A program made the translations under genes and the position numbers. A stretch of 64,000 nt of DNA from JAGREO01 sp020446285 (lineage in GTDB: Bacteria; Pseudomonadota; Alphaproteobacteria; Geminicoccales; Geminicoccaceae). Position 1 is the stretch's first letter; the number at the start of each line of letters is the position of its first letter. The notes beneath the pieces were generated by a model. The model had not been told where the DNA came from. It saw nothing but the letters and a program-made list of their open reading frames with translations, and searched no databases. Below are positions 1-8,631 of the stretch, in pieces. Where the stretch lies: NCBI GenBank assembly GCA_041398005.1, contig JAWKVP010000015.1, forward strand, positions 1 through 64,000, in the 5' to 3' direction.

Positions 1-797
1 CCGCCATCTCTCTCTTTCCGGTGGTCCGGCCCTTCGCGGCGGACGATCACATTCTCGTCCAGTCGACGACCTCCACACAGAATTCGGGCCTTTTCGACAG
101 CATCCTGCCGGTCTTCACCGAAAAGACGGGTATCGAGGTGCGGGTCGTCGCCGTGGGGACGGGCCAGGCGATCCGCAACGCCGCCAATGGCGATGGCGAT
201 GTGCTGTTCGTCCATGCCAGGCCGGCGGAGGAGAAATTCGTTGCCGACGGCGACGGCGTCGAGCGTTTCGATGTCATGTACAATGATTTCGTCATCGTCG
301 CACCCGCCGCCGATCCCGCCGGTGTCGCCGGCATGAAGGATGTCGCGGCGGCGCTCGAAGCGATTGCCGGAGCCGAGGCGCCCTTCGCCTCGCGCGGCGA
401 CGACAGCGGCACCCACAAGGCCGAACTCCGCCTCTGGAACGATGCCGGCGTCGATGTCGCCGCCGCTTCGGGCGGCTGGTATCGCGAAACCGGCTCCGGC
501 ATGGGCGCGACGCTGAATGCTGCCGTCGGCATGGGCGCCTATGTCATGACTGACCGGGCCACATGGATCGCCTTCGGCAACAAGGGCGATTATGACGTGG
601 TGGTCGAAGGCGATCCGAAGCTGTTCAACCAATATGGCATCATTCTCGTCAATCCGGAAAAGCATCCGGGCGTCAATTCCGAGGGCGGACAGGCATTCGT
701 CGAGTGGATCCTGTCGAATGAGGGGCAGGACGCCATCGCCGCCTATCGTATCGACGGCCAGCAACTCTTCTTCCCCAACGCCGCATCCCGCGGCTGA
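1..797 (+). CDS. tupA: TupA-like tungstate ABC transporter substrate-binding protein (5' partial)
   Basis: Periplasmic binding protein that would capture tungstate (possibly molybdate) for an ABC importer. The frame is open from base 3, and the residues before the GTG at 21 look like the end of a signal peptide (FPVVRPFAA), so the true start lies off the window. Numbering from that GTG, TTSTQNSG lies near residues 16-23, VGTGQA near 45-50 and DVLFVHAR near 60-67; this combination is typical of TupA/WtpA-type oxyanion binders. No TupB permease or TupC ATPase follows, so they would have to lie upstream or elsewhere. Tungstate rather than molybdate is inferred from resemblance only. Confidence 0.8.
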   Translation, partial: AISLFPVVRPFAADDHILVQSTTSTQNSGLFDSILPVFTEKTGIEVRVVAVGTGQAIRNAANGDGDVLFVHARPAEEKFVADGDGVERFDVMYNDFVIVAPAADPAGVAGMKDVAAALEAIAGAEAPFASRGDDSGTHKAELRLWNDAGVDVAAASGGWYRETGSGMGATLNAAVGMGAYVMTDRATWIAFGNKGDYDVVVEGDPKLFNQYGIILVNPEKHPGVNSEGGQAFVEWILSNEGQDAIAAYRIDGQQLFFPNAASRG

Positions 798-933
798 CCT
801 TTTCACGATCAGCCGGAATGGCCTGACCGGGGTATGACAGGGGCATCGCCGCTGTCGTATTCCCGGCGGCCCGCTGCTATGGGTGGAGCCCGAAGTCGCG
901 TGGATGGGCGCGTGACGCTTGAGGGCAGGACAT

Positions 934-1224
934 ATGGGCAGGCGTTCGGGTTTCGGGCCGGCATTCGATCTGATGCTGGCGATGCAGAAGATGTGGCTGG
1001 ATGCGTCGCTGGTGATCTGGCGGCGGTCGATGATGATGGGCAGCGGCACGATGACCGCGCCCGAGGCCATGCGCATGTTCAGCGAGAAACCGCTGGCCAT
1101 GGCGGAGGCCATGACGCGGGGATCGCTGGCTCTCGCACGCGGTGGCGACGCGACCGGAGCAGCCCGCGCTGCCGTGCGCCCGCTGGCGCGCAAGGCGAGG
1201 TCCAACGAACGACGATTGCGCTGA
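934..1224 (+). CDS. Small conserved alphaproteobacterial protein of unknown function
   Basis: A 96-residue protein. I chose the ATG at 934 because a purine-rich site (gagggcagga, 921-930) sits just upstream; the frame extends back to a TTG at 919. The N-terminal half is Met-rich and amphipathic (LMLAMQKMWLDASLVIWRR), followed by an EKP-containing helix and a basic, Arg-rich tail. The layout resembles short, phasin-like or 'antifreeze protein'-labelled families of Rhodobacter relatives that contain a (D/E)EK segment and a basic C-terminus. No catalytic motif is visible. It could bind membranes, granules or nucleic acid; no function is assigned. Confidence 0.6.
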   Translation: MGRRSGFGPAFDLMLAMQKMWLDASLVIWRRSMMMGSGTMTAPEAMRMFSEKPLAMAEAMTRGSLALARGGDATGAARAAVRPLARKARSNERRLR

Positions 1225-1345
1225 AACGCCTCCGCGATCGACAAAATACTCGACAAGAGCGGATTTTGCCATTTTCTGGGTGCATGAAGAAACAATCGTC
1301 CGGGCGCGTCACCGCAACGCGGACCGGCGCGACCGAGGAGGATGG

Positions 1346-1543
1346 ATGCAGAAAGTCAGGATGGCGCTGCCGCTGGCGCTGCTGCTCTCGGGGTGTAGTT
1401 ACGAGGGCGTTCAGGATTTCATGCGCGACTGGCGCGATCAGAAGGAAGAGGCCGAGGCAGCGGGCGATCCCGTTCCCTACGACCCGGCATCGCCCGACGA
1501 TCCGCAGCTGAATGACAGTCCGGCCGTTGAAGAGAAGGACTGA
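1346..1543 (+). CDS. Small predicted lipoprotein
   Basis: A 65-residue protein starting at ATG 1346 behind a strong Shine-Dalgarno (gaggagga, 1335-1342). A short signal sequence ends in a lipobox, LLLSGC, so Cys-17 should be lipidated and the protein anchored in the inner or outer membrane. The mature part is acidic and Pro/Asp-rich (DWRDQKEEAEAAG, then PYDPASPDD), with no recognised domain. It probably forms a separate unit, since 343 bases without a clear gene follow. No specific function can be assigned. Confidence 0.65.
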   Translation: MQKVRMALPLALLLSGCSYEGVQDFMRDWRDQKEEAEAAGDPVPYDPASPDDPQLNDSPAVEEKD

Positions 1544-1886
1544 CCATCTGTCGCGGGGTCGCGCTCGGGGTGCCGGGCTGCCGGTGTCGTGCTGGTCGGG
1601 GAATCCGGCGTGCGCGTTCGTGGATACAACCTGTCCCGCTACCGGAAGGCTTGCAGAGCCCCGGTTTCTCTACCACTCTTCGGTGCATCGGGCGCGAAGC
1701 GGACCTGACATGGTGTATGTCGCGCGGGTTCCGCTGTCGTGCCTGGCCGGCAAGGTCCGGTGCCAGAGCTTTTCCCGTCTGGATGGAACCATCCAGACGA
1801 TCAGGAAATGCGGTGAAACAATGAGATGGAGCCGTCATCCTGATTTTTCCTGATCGGGAAGACGGTTCCGGAATGGGAGAAGACGC
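1544..1886. other. Intergenic region with a dispersed repeat and hairpin
   Basis: No convincing gene was found; short open frames here lack a ribosome site and family resemblance. The region holds a dispersed repeat at 1766-1818, whose core contains an 11-bp perfect inverted repeat (CGTCTGGATGG / CCATCCAGACG, 1777-1800). It ends with a purine-rich ribosome site (gggagaag) for the next gene. Confidence 0.6.
1766..1818. repeat. Dispersed intergenic repeat, copy 1
   Basis: The flanks agcttttcccgt and gacgatcaggaaatgcggtg recur almost exactly at 41652-41703. In this copy the centre folds as a hairpin with an 11-bp stem. It lies between two same-strand genes. It looks like one member of a family of short palindromic intergenic elements; only two copies are visible here. 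Confidence 0.65.
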
Positions 1887-2648
1887 TTGAAGAAGATCCT
1901 TGTTGCCTCCGCCCTGGCCGCGCTCGTTTCCGGTGCCGCCCAGGCCGCCGACCTGCGCATCTGTGTCGAGGGCGCCTATCCGCCCTTCTCGGCAACCTCG
2001 CCATCGGGCGAACTGATCGGCTTCGATATCGACATCACCAACGCCCTGTGTGACGAGATGGGCAAGGAATGCGAACTCGTTCAGACCGAATGGGACGGCA
2101 TCATTCCGGCACTGCTCGAGCGCAAGTGCGATGCGATCATCGCGTCGATGTCGATCACCGAGGAACGCAGGAAGACGATCGACTTCACCGACAAATATTA
2201 CCAGACCCCGGCCGTGTTCGTCGCGGCGGAAGGTGCCGGGATCCCCGATACCGCCGAGGGACTGGCGGACAAGGTGGTGGGCGTCCAGCGCGGCACCATT
2301 CATCATGACTACATGACGGGCGAGTTTCCCGATGTGGAACTGCGTCTCTACGGGACCCAGGAAGAGGCCAATCTCGACCTGCAGGCCGGGCGTGTCGATG
2401 CCGTTCTGGCCGATTCGGTCACCCTCGACGACGGATTCCTGAAGACTCCGGCCGGCGAGGGCTTCGCCATCTTCGGCGAACCGCGCACCGACGAGACATA
2501 TTTCGGCGTGGGTGCCGGCATCGGCGTGCGCAAGGAGGATACCGAGTTGCGCGACGCATTGTCGGCGGCCATCGCCGCGATCCGCGAGAATGGTGTCTAT
2601 GACGAGATCAGCTCCGGATATTTCGACTTCGATGTCTATGGCGACTGA
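1887..2648 (+). CDS. Polar amino acid ABC transporter, periplasmic binding protein
   Basis: A 253-residue, HisJ/ArgT/LAO-type binding protein. TTG 1887 is the start because a ribosome site (gggagaag) precedes it and it gives a proper signal peptide (KKILVASALAALVSG..., cleaved after AQA near residue 20). The mature protein opens with the family pattern LRICVEGAYPPFS, followed by GFDIDITNALC and a later domain with GTIHHDYM. It should deliver a basic or polar amino acid to the two permeases immediately downstream. The ligand cannot be read from sequence. The pairing is typical of a his/art/occ importer, although the ATPase gene is missing here. Confidence 0.85.
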   Translation: MKKILVASALAALVSGAAQAADLRICVEGAYPPFSATSPSGELIGFDIDITNALCDEMGKECELVQTEWDGIIPALLERKCDAIIASMSITEERRKTIDFTDKYYQTPAVFVAAEGAGIPDTAEGLADKVVGVQRGTIHHDYMTGEFPDVELRLYGTQEEANLDLQAGRVDAVLADSVTLDDGFLKTPAGEGFAIFGEPRTDETYFGVGAGIGVRKEDTELRDALSAAIAAIRENGVYDEISSGYFDFDVYGD

Positions 2649-2710
2649 CGGGTCGTGATGAACACTGACGGGCGCGCACGCAGGGGCGTGGCAGGCCGGG
2701 TCGAGCGGCC

Positions 2711-3421
2711 TTGACCCGGCTTCTCGAATATCTGCCGCTCCTCTCGCACGGCGCGCTCGTCACCGTCGCTCTTGCACTGTTGTCGCTCATCCTCGCGACC
2801 CTGCTCGGCGCGCTCGGAGCGGCAGCGAAGATCTCGGCAAGCATGGTCGCACGCGCCGTCGCCACCATCTACACCACCATCGTGCGCGGCGTTCCCGATC
2901 TGGTGCTCATCCTGCTGATCTATTTCGGCGGGCAGCGGTTCGTGAACGATATCGGCGGATTGCTCGGCGCCGACTATGTCGAGGTTTCCAAATTCGGCTC
3001 CGGCGTGGTGTCGATCGGTTTCATCTATGGCGCCTATCTCACCGAGACCTTCAGGGGCGGCTATGCCGCCGTGCCGAAAGGACAGGGGGAGGCCGCCCAA
3101 GCGCTCGGGCTGTCGCGCTGGCTGGTGCTGCGCAAGGTGGTGCTGCCGCAGTTCTGGCGCCATGTGCTGCCGGGTTACGGCAATGTCTGGCAGGTGCTGG
3201 TCAAGTCGACCGCCGTGGTCTCGGTGATCGGGCTTGAGGATCTCGTCGGTCTCGCCGACAAGGCCGGCAAGTCGACACGCGAGCCCTTCCTGTTCCTCGT
3301 CATCGTCATCCTCGTCTATCTGGCGATCACGGCCATCTCGGGCCGTCTCTTCGCCATGGCCGAGGCGCATGTCGGCAGGGGGCAGTCGCCCGCACGGCCG
3401 GTTACGGCGCGGGGAGGGTGA
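2711..3421 (+). CDS. Polar amino acid ABC transporter permease, HisQ type
   Basis: A 236-residue inner-membrane subunit with about five hydrophobic helices. It carries the coupling-loop signature EAAQALGLSRW near residues 124-134, which docks on the ATPase. TTG 2711 is the first possible start in frame after an upstream stop at 2666. It has no obvious Shine-Dalgarno, but an 18-codon open frame beginning at ATG 2658 ends in a TGA that overlaps this TTG, so translational coupling is possible. It forms a heterodimer with the product of the next gene, four bases further on. Confidence 0.85.
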   Translation: MTRLLEYLPLLSHGALVTVALALLSLILATLLGALGAAAKISASMVARAVATIYTTIVRGVPDLVLILLIYFGGQRFVNDIGGLLGADYVEVSKFGSGVVSIGFIYGAYLTETFRGGYAAVPKGQGEAAQALGLSRWLVLRKVVLPQFWRHVLPGYGNVWQVLVKSTAVVSVIGLEDLVGLADKAGKSTREPFLFLVIVILVYLAITAISGRLFAMAEAHVGRGQSPARPVTARGG

Positions 3422-3425
3422 GGCG

Positions 3426-4157
3426 ATGGACCTGACCCTGCCGCTCCTGCACTGGGACATGTTCCTCAAGGGCGTGCTGGTGACGCTGCAGCTCACCGCG
3501 ATCGCCGTGGCGATCGGCTTTATGATCGCCATGCCCTGCGCCATCATCCGCGCCGAGCGTCCGGGCAGTCTCGCCGATCGCCTCGTGCGTGCCTATGTCT
3601 ATTTCTTTCGCGGTACGCCGCTTCTCGTCCAGACCTATCTCTTCTATTACGGGCTCGCCCAGTTCGATTTCATCCGCAACAGCTTTGCCTGGATCTTCCT
3701 GCGCGAGGCCTGGTGGTGTGCGGTCATCGCCTTTTCGCTCAATTCCGGAGCCTATGCGACCGAGATCCTGCGCGGTGCGCTGGCCACGATCCCGAGGGGA
3801 CAGACGGAAGCGGCCGAGGCGCTCGGCCTGTCGCGCTGGCAGACCCGGTTGCTGATCCAGATCCCGCTCGCACTGCGCAATGCGCTGCCGCAATATGGCA
3901 ACGAGATCGTCTTCATGCTGCACGGTTCGGTCGTGGCCAGCGTCATCACCATCCAGGACATTCTCGGCGCCGGGCGAACGCTGAACGCGAAATATTATGT
4001 GGCCTATGAGGGATTCATTACCGCTGCCATTCTCTATATGGCGATAACCTTTACTCTGGTTGGGATCTTCCGGCTCATCGAGAAGCGCTATCTCGGCTAT
4101 CTCCATGTCCGCTCCGACAATCGACGGACGCCGGCGGTTGCGGCAGCCGATCGCTGA
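3426..4157 (+). CDS. Polar amino acid ABC transporter permease, HisM type
   Basis: A 243-residue partner permease. ATG 3426 follows the preceding stop by four bases, with a ribosome site (gggaggtgagg) overlapping the end of that gene, so the two are cotranslated. The protein has about five membrane helices and the EAAEALGLSRW coupling loop near residues 128-138. The 3' end overlaps, tail to tail, the last 83 bases of the histidine kinase gene on the other strand. A HisP-type ATPase would normally follow; none does. Confidence 0.85.
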   Translation: MDLTLPLLHWDMFLKGVLVTLQLTAIAVAIGFMIAMPCAIIRAERPGSLADRLVRAYVYFFRGTPLLVQTYLFYYGLAQFDFIRNSFAWIFLREAWWCAVIAFSLNSGAYATEILRGALATIPRGQTEAAEALGLSRWQTRLLIQIPLALRNALPQYGNEIVFMLHGSVVASVITIQDILGAGRTLNAKYYVAYEGFITAAILYMAITFTLVGIFRLIEKRYLGYLHVRSDNRRTPAVAAADR

Positions 4158-6558
4158 CGGGAGCGGCTGTCGGCGAATGCCCGACGTCCCGCTCCTGGCC
4201 TGACGCGGGCCAGTCGATTCGCACGATCGTTCCTTCCTCCGGTGCCGGCATCTCCAGCCAGATGCGCCCGCCCCGAAGTTCGACGTGACGCCGGGCGATC
4301 GCGAGCCCCATGCCGCTGCCGCATGAATGGGCCTGGCCGGGAAGCTTGAACAGCGGATCGAAGACATTCTCGAAATTCGCGATCGGGATGCCCGGTCCAT
4401 TGTCCTTCACGACAAACTCGATGAATGTGCCGGTGCCCGGCCGGCACTCCACCCGTACACGTGCGCAGGCGGCCGGATTGTGCATGATCGCATTGCGCAT
4501 GACGTTTTCGAGGACGCGGCTGAGCGAGGAAGCCGGCGTGCGGATTCGCCGCACCTTGTCATCGACGACGATCTCCAGCGCCTTTTCCCGCGTGTCGAGT
4601 GTATCCGCGATCTGCGCGACGAGATCCTCGATCTCCACCTCGCTCGAACTCTCCTCCCGCTGACCGACCCGCGCAAACGTCTGCATGTCCTCGAGCAGGG
4701 TCTGCGAGGAGGTGGCATGGCGTTCGATGGTCGCAAGGATCGTGCATGCTTCGTCGAGGCGACCGTCGGTGACGTCCTGGCGGGCAAACTGGATGCCGGC
4801 GAGAATCGAGCGCAGCGGCGATTTCAGGTCGTGGGACGCAAGGCGAAGATAATTTTCCAGATCGGAATTGACCCGTGACAGGATGCGGTTCTGCGATGCG
4901 CTCTCGTCGAGAAGCGTCTTCAGCTTCGTGATATCGGTGGTGATCGTGACCTTGCCGCCGGCACTCATCGGTCGTGTCGCGATCCGGATCCAGCGGCCAT
5001 TGGCGAGCTGGACCTCATGCGACGGCGAGGTGTCCCTGAAGCGCCCGGCGAGCTTGTCGGCGACCTCCGAGACCTCCTCTCCCGAGCCGAGGATGCCGCT
5101 GTCACGGAAGGCTTCGGAAATCCTGTCCAGACTGTCGCCCGTGGCTATCGCCGTCTTCTCGAGTTCGAAGATCTTCAATGCCGCATCGTTTAAGAGCATC
5201 AGCCTGTCATTTCCATCGAAGATCATGAACCCGTCCTCGATGATGGCGAGCGATTCCTCGACGAGCGTTTTCCAGCGATCCAGCTCGATGCGGATCCGGA
5301 CCATTTCGCTGACGTCGAAGATGAAGAACACCAGAAAGACGCTGCCCTTGCGCATGTGGCGGGTCATCTTGATGTTGATCCTTGCCTGACGGGCGCCGGA
5401 GGTCGGCGCGATCAGGACCTCGCTTGCGTCCCGGTCGGTCTCGATGTCGCTTTCGATCCATTCCCGGACGAAATGCTGTTCGCATTCGGGGGTGGAAAAG
5501 GTCTCGGAGAGCAGATTGCCGATGATCGTGAACATCTGGATATCGAGGATCCGGCAGGCTTCGTCATTACATGTGAGGATATGTCCCCGGATGTCCGTCA
5601 TGATGATTCCGTTGACCGCCTGCTGGAACAGCAGACTGCGGAACGCGTTCAGTTCCGCCAGTTCCGACTGCAGTTTGCGAAGTTCGTTCACCTCCTGCAT
5701 GACGGTATTGCTGCGAAAGATCTTGCCGCTCAGATCCCGTTGCGCGACCGACGAGACGAGGAATTCCTTGGGCGTTCCGTCGCAGTGAAAGTAGGTGTAG
5801 GGGACATTTTCGATAAACCCGTTCTCGAAATAGTTTTTCAGCACGTCCGGAAGTCGGGTGATGGTGTCGGGCGACATGATTTCATGGGTACTGCGACCGA
5901 TGACGTCTTCGCGGGAATATCCGAGAACCTGCAGCCAGCGATCGCTGACCGACAGAAGCTTGCCATTGTGATCGACCGAGTGCATGACGGCCGGCGTCGA
6001 TTCATAGAGGCGCCTGAACTCGGCATCGAGGCTGACATCGGAACGCTTGCAGCCGCTGGCCGACAATTCGCGTTCATTGATGTGGAGGATCGAGGCGAAG
6101 CCTTCGTCACATCCGCAGGCGATCATCGTGACATCGAGGTTTGATTCCGCCACACGCAGGGAATCCGCGACCTCGTGCCAGTCGCCGGTCGCGGCGTCCA
6201 GACTGGTCGTCACCCATTGGCGCAAGGCGATTGGCAGGGCATCGACACCGCCATTCCATTCACCGAAGGCGGCACCGCGATCGCGGGCGGTCGCGAGTAT
6301 CCGGATGGCCGCGTCATTCGTCTCGACGACATTCGCATGTGTGTCAAGGCGCACCACGCCCGCGGACAGCCTCTCGATGAGGCGCTGGTGCAGATTGCCT
6401 TGCCCGTTGGCAGGCTCGGCACGGCGGAAGCCGGTCCAGCCGGTCAGGCGGGAAAGCCAGCGCCCTGGTCCCCTTCGGGCGGGGACCGCGGTTTCCGGAG
6501 TCGGAGACATCATCTGATTGCACAATAACCGATAAACAATGATGGAGCGTTCCGGCAT
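4075..6558 (-). CDS. Soluble multi-PAS sensor histidine kinase
   Basis: An 827-residue frame without membrane segments, so a cytoplasmic sensor. Roughly: a degenerate sensory region (60-165), PAS domains at about 180-295, 300-425 and 430-550, a coiled linker, then the dimerisation box with the phosphorylated His at 576 (ASHDLKSP). The ATPase domain shows an N box (ENVMRNAIMHN), a DNGPGI G1 box and GSGMGLAIA. The last 45 residues are a disordered basic tail encoded opposite the hisM-type gene. The start is uncertain: Met-16 or Met-17 (6513 or 6510) would also fit, and no clear ribosome site decides. No response regulator is adjacent. Confidence 0.85.
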   Translation of the reverse strand: MPERSIIVYRLLCNQMMSPTPETAVPARRGPGRWLSRLTGWTGFRRAEPANGQGNLHQRLIERLSAGVVRLDTHANVVETNDAAIRILATARDRGAAFGEWNGGVDALPIALRQWVTTSLDAATGDWHEVADSLRVAESNLDVTMIACGCDEGFASILHINERELSASGCKRSDVSLDAEFRRLYESTPAVMHSVDHNGKLLSVSDRWLQVLGYSREDVIGRSTHEIMSPDTITRLPDVLKNYFENGFIENVPYTYFHCDGTPKEFLVSSVAQRDLSGKIFRSNTVMQEVNELRKLQSELAELNAFRSLLFQQAVNGIIMTDIRGHILTCNDEACRILDIQMFTIIGNLLSETFSTPECEQHFVREWIESDIETDRDASEVLIAPTSGARQARINIKMTRHMRKGSVFLVFFIFDVSEMVRIRIELDRWKTLVEESLAIIEDGFMIFDGNDRLMLLNDAALKIFELEKTAIATGDSLDRISEAFRDSGILGSGEEVSEVADKLAGRFRDTSPSHEVQLANGRWIRIATRPMSAGGKVTITTDITKLKTLLDESASQNRILSRVNSDLENYLRLASHDLKSPLRSILAGIQFARQDVTDGRLDEACTILATIERHATSSQTLLEDMQTFARVGQREESSSEVEIEDLVAQIADTLDTREKALEIVVDDKVRRIRTPASSLSRVLENVMRNAIMHNPAACARVRVECRPGTGTFIEFVVKDNGPGIPIANFENVFDPLFKLPGQAHSCGSGMGLAIARRHVELRGGRIWLEMPAPEEGTIVRIDWPASGQERDVGHSPTAAPVSDRLPQPPASVDCRSGHGDSRDSASR

Positions 6559-6723
6559 GAGCCGGCATTCATGTTCAGGAAACTGCGGCGAATCACTCCG
6601 GGCTCGTCACGCCGTTGGAATGTTCACCCCGCCAAACATCGATAGCATGGCAAACTTAGGAAAATATGTCTAGCAAAAAAAACATGACCGCTCTTGAGCC
6701 GGCAGGCAGGGCCGCCGGTATGT

Positions 6724-8523
6724 TCAGCTGTCCATCTTGAGCGCGGCGAGGAAGGCTTCCTGCGGAATTTCCACATTGCCGATATTGCGCATCCGCTTCT
6801 TGCCGGCCTTCTGCTTTTCGAGAAGCTTGCGCTTGCGGGTTATGTCACCGCCATAGCACTTGGCCGTCACATCCTTGCGGAAGGCCGAAATGGTCTCGCG
6901 GGCAATCACCTTGCCGCCGATGGCCGCCTGGATGGCGATCTTGAACATCTGTCGCGGGATCAGGTCCTTGAGCTTCTCGCACAGGGCCCGGCCGCGCTTT
7001 TCCGCCATCGAGCGGTGGACGATGAGGGCAAGACTGTCGACCGGATCACTGTTCACCAGGACCGAAAGCTTGACGAGATCGCTCTCGCCATAGCCATCGA
7101 GCTGGTAGTCGAAGCTCGCATAACCGCGCGTGGCCGACTTGAGCCGGTCATAGAAATCATAGACCACCTCGTTGAGCGGCAGCCGGTAGACCAGCATCGC
7201 CCGCTGTCCGACATAGGTCAGTTCCTGCTGCACGCCGCGCTTTTCCGTGCAGAGATCGAGGACCTTGCCGAGAAATTCATCGGGCACGAGGATCGTCGCC
7301 TTGATCCAGGGCTCTTCCAGCGCCTGGATCTGGGTCGGATCCGGATAGTCGGCCGGATTGTGCAGTTCGATCGTCTCGCCCCTGTTGAGGTGCATCCTGT
7401 AGACCACCGACGGTGCCGTGAGCACGAGATCGAGATCAAATTCGCGGTCGAGCCGCTCCTGGATGATTTCCAGATGCAGCAGCCCGAGAAAGCCGCAGCG
7501 GAAACCGAGACCGAGTGCCGATGAGCTTTCCGGTTCGTATTCGAAGCTCGCGTCATTGAGGCGAAGCTTGCCGAGCGCATCGCGCAGCGTGTCATAGTCG
7601 GACGCATCGGCTGGGAACATGCCGCAGAACACCACCGGCTGCGACGGGCGAAAGCCGGGAAGCGGCTTGTCCGCCGGCCGTTTTTCCTCGGTCACCGTGT
7701 CGCCGACGCGGGTATCGGCGATGTCCTTGACCGAGGCGGTGATGAAACCCACTTCGCCGGGGCCCAGCTCATCGACCAGCAGTGGCTTGGGGGTGAACAC
7801 GCCGACACGATCGACCTGATGGGCTGCGCGGGTTCCCATCATCAGGAGCTTCGAACCCTTGCGAATGCGGCCATGACGCACGCGGATGAGTGTGACCACG
7901 CCGAGATAGGCGTCATACCAGCTGTCGACGATCAGTGCTTGCAGCGGCGCCTCGGCATCGCCGGACGGGGCGGGCAGTTTGTGGACGATGGCCTCCAGCA
8001 CATCGGCGACACCGAGCCCCGTCTTGGCGGAGATTTCCAGTGCATCCGAGGCGTCCAGCCCGATGATGTCCTCGATCTGCTGGCGGATGCGGGCGGGTTC
8101 CGCGGCCGGCAGGTCGACCTTGTTCAGGACGGGAGCGATTTCGAGATCGGCGTCGATGGCCTGATAGGCATTGGCGAGCGTCTGCGCTTCCACACCCTGA
8201 CTCGCGTCGACGAGCAGGAGCGCACCCTCGCAGGCACGCATGGAACGGCTCACCTCATAGGAGAAATCGACATGTCCCGGCGTGTCGATCAGATTGAAGG
8301 TGTACTGGTTTCCATCCTTCGCCTTGTAGAGAAGGCGCACGGTCTGTGCCTTGATGGTGATGCCGCGCTCGCGCTCGATGTCCATGGAATCGAGGATCTG
8401 CGACTTCATCTCGCGTTGTTCGAGCCCGCCGCACATCTCGATCAGGCGGTCGGCCAGCGTGGACTTGCCATGATCGATATGGGCGACGATGGCGAAATTG
8501 CGGATTAGGGAGAGATCGCTCAT
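6724..8523 (-). CDS. lepA: Elongation factor 4 (LepA) GTPase
   Basis: A 599-residue ribosome-associated translational GTPase that can back-translocate stalled or mis-translocated ribosomes. The G1 motif AHIDHGKST is at residues 14-22, with RERGITIKAQ, DTPGH and NKVD in order. The C-terminal LepA-specific domain ends near KRMRNIGNVEIPQEAF. Length and motif order match the family exactly. It lies 108 bases downstream of pheT on the same strand and may be the last gene of the rpmI-rplT-pheS-pheT transcript. Downstream, a T-run read on the minus strand near 6676-6684 may contribute to termination. Confidence 0.97.
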   Translation of the reverse strand: MSDLSLIRNFAIVAHIDHGKSTLADRLIEMCGGLEQREMKSQILDSMDIERERGITIKAQTVRLLYKAKDGNQYTFNLIDTPGHVDFSYEVSRSMRACEGALLLVDASQGVEAQTLANAYQAIDADLEIAPVLNKVDLPAAEPARIRQQIEDIIGLDASDALEISAKTGLGVADVLEAIVHKLPAPSGDAEAPLQALIVDSWYDAYLGVVTLIRVRHGRIRKGSKLLMMGTRAAHQVDRVGVFTPKPLLVDELGPGEVGFITASVKDIADTRVGDTVTEEKRPADKPLPGFRPSQPVVFCGMFPADASDYDTLRDALGKLRLNDASFEYEPESSSALGLGFRCGFLGLLHLEIIQERLDREFDLDLVLTAPSVVYRMHLNRGETIELHNPADYPDPTQIQALEEPWIKATILVPDEFLGKVLDLCTEKRGVQQELTYVGQRAMLVYRLPLNEVVYDFYDRLKSATRGYASFDYQLDGYGESDLVKLSVLVNSDPVDSLALIVHRSMAEKRGRALCEKLKDLIPRQMFKIAIQAAIGGKVIARETISAFRKDVTAKCYGGDITRKRKLLEKQKAGKKRMRNIGNVEIPQEAFLAALKMDS

Positions 8524-8631
8524 GTGCGGGTCTGGTCTCGCCGGGCAGTTGCCGTCCTGTCGGGTTCGCTTGCAGCGCAGCCGGCCGGAGGAAGACCCCC
8601 GACCAGCCCGCCAAGTAGCTGTTTTGCGAGG

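Noticed and set aside
1570..1824. 84-codon frame in the intergenic region after the small lipoprotein
   Set aside because: Cys/Arg-rich translation runs through the dispersed repeat and no ribosome site precedes it.
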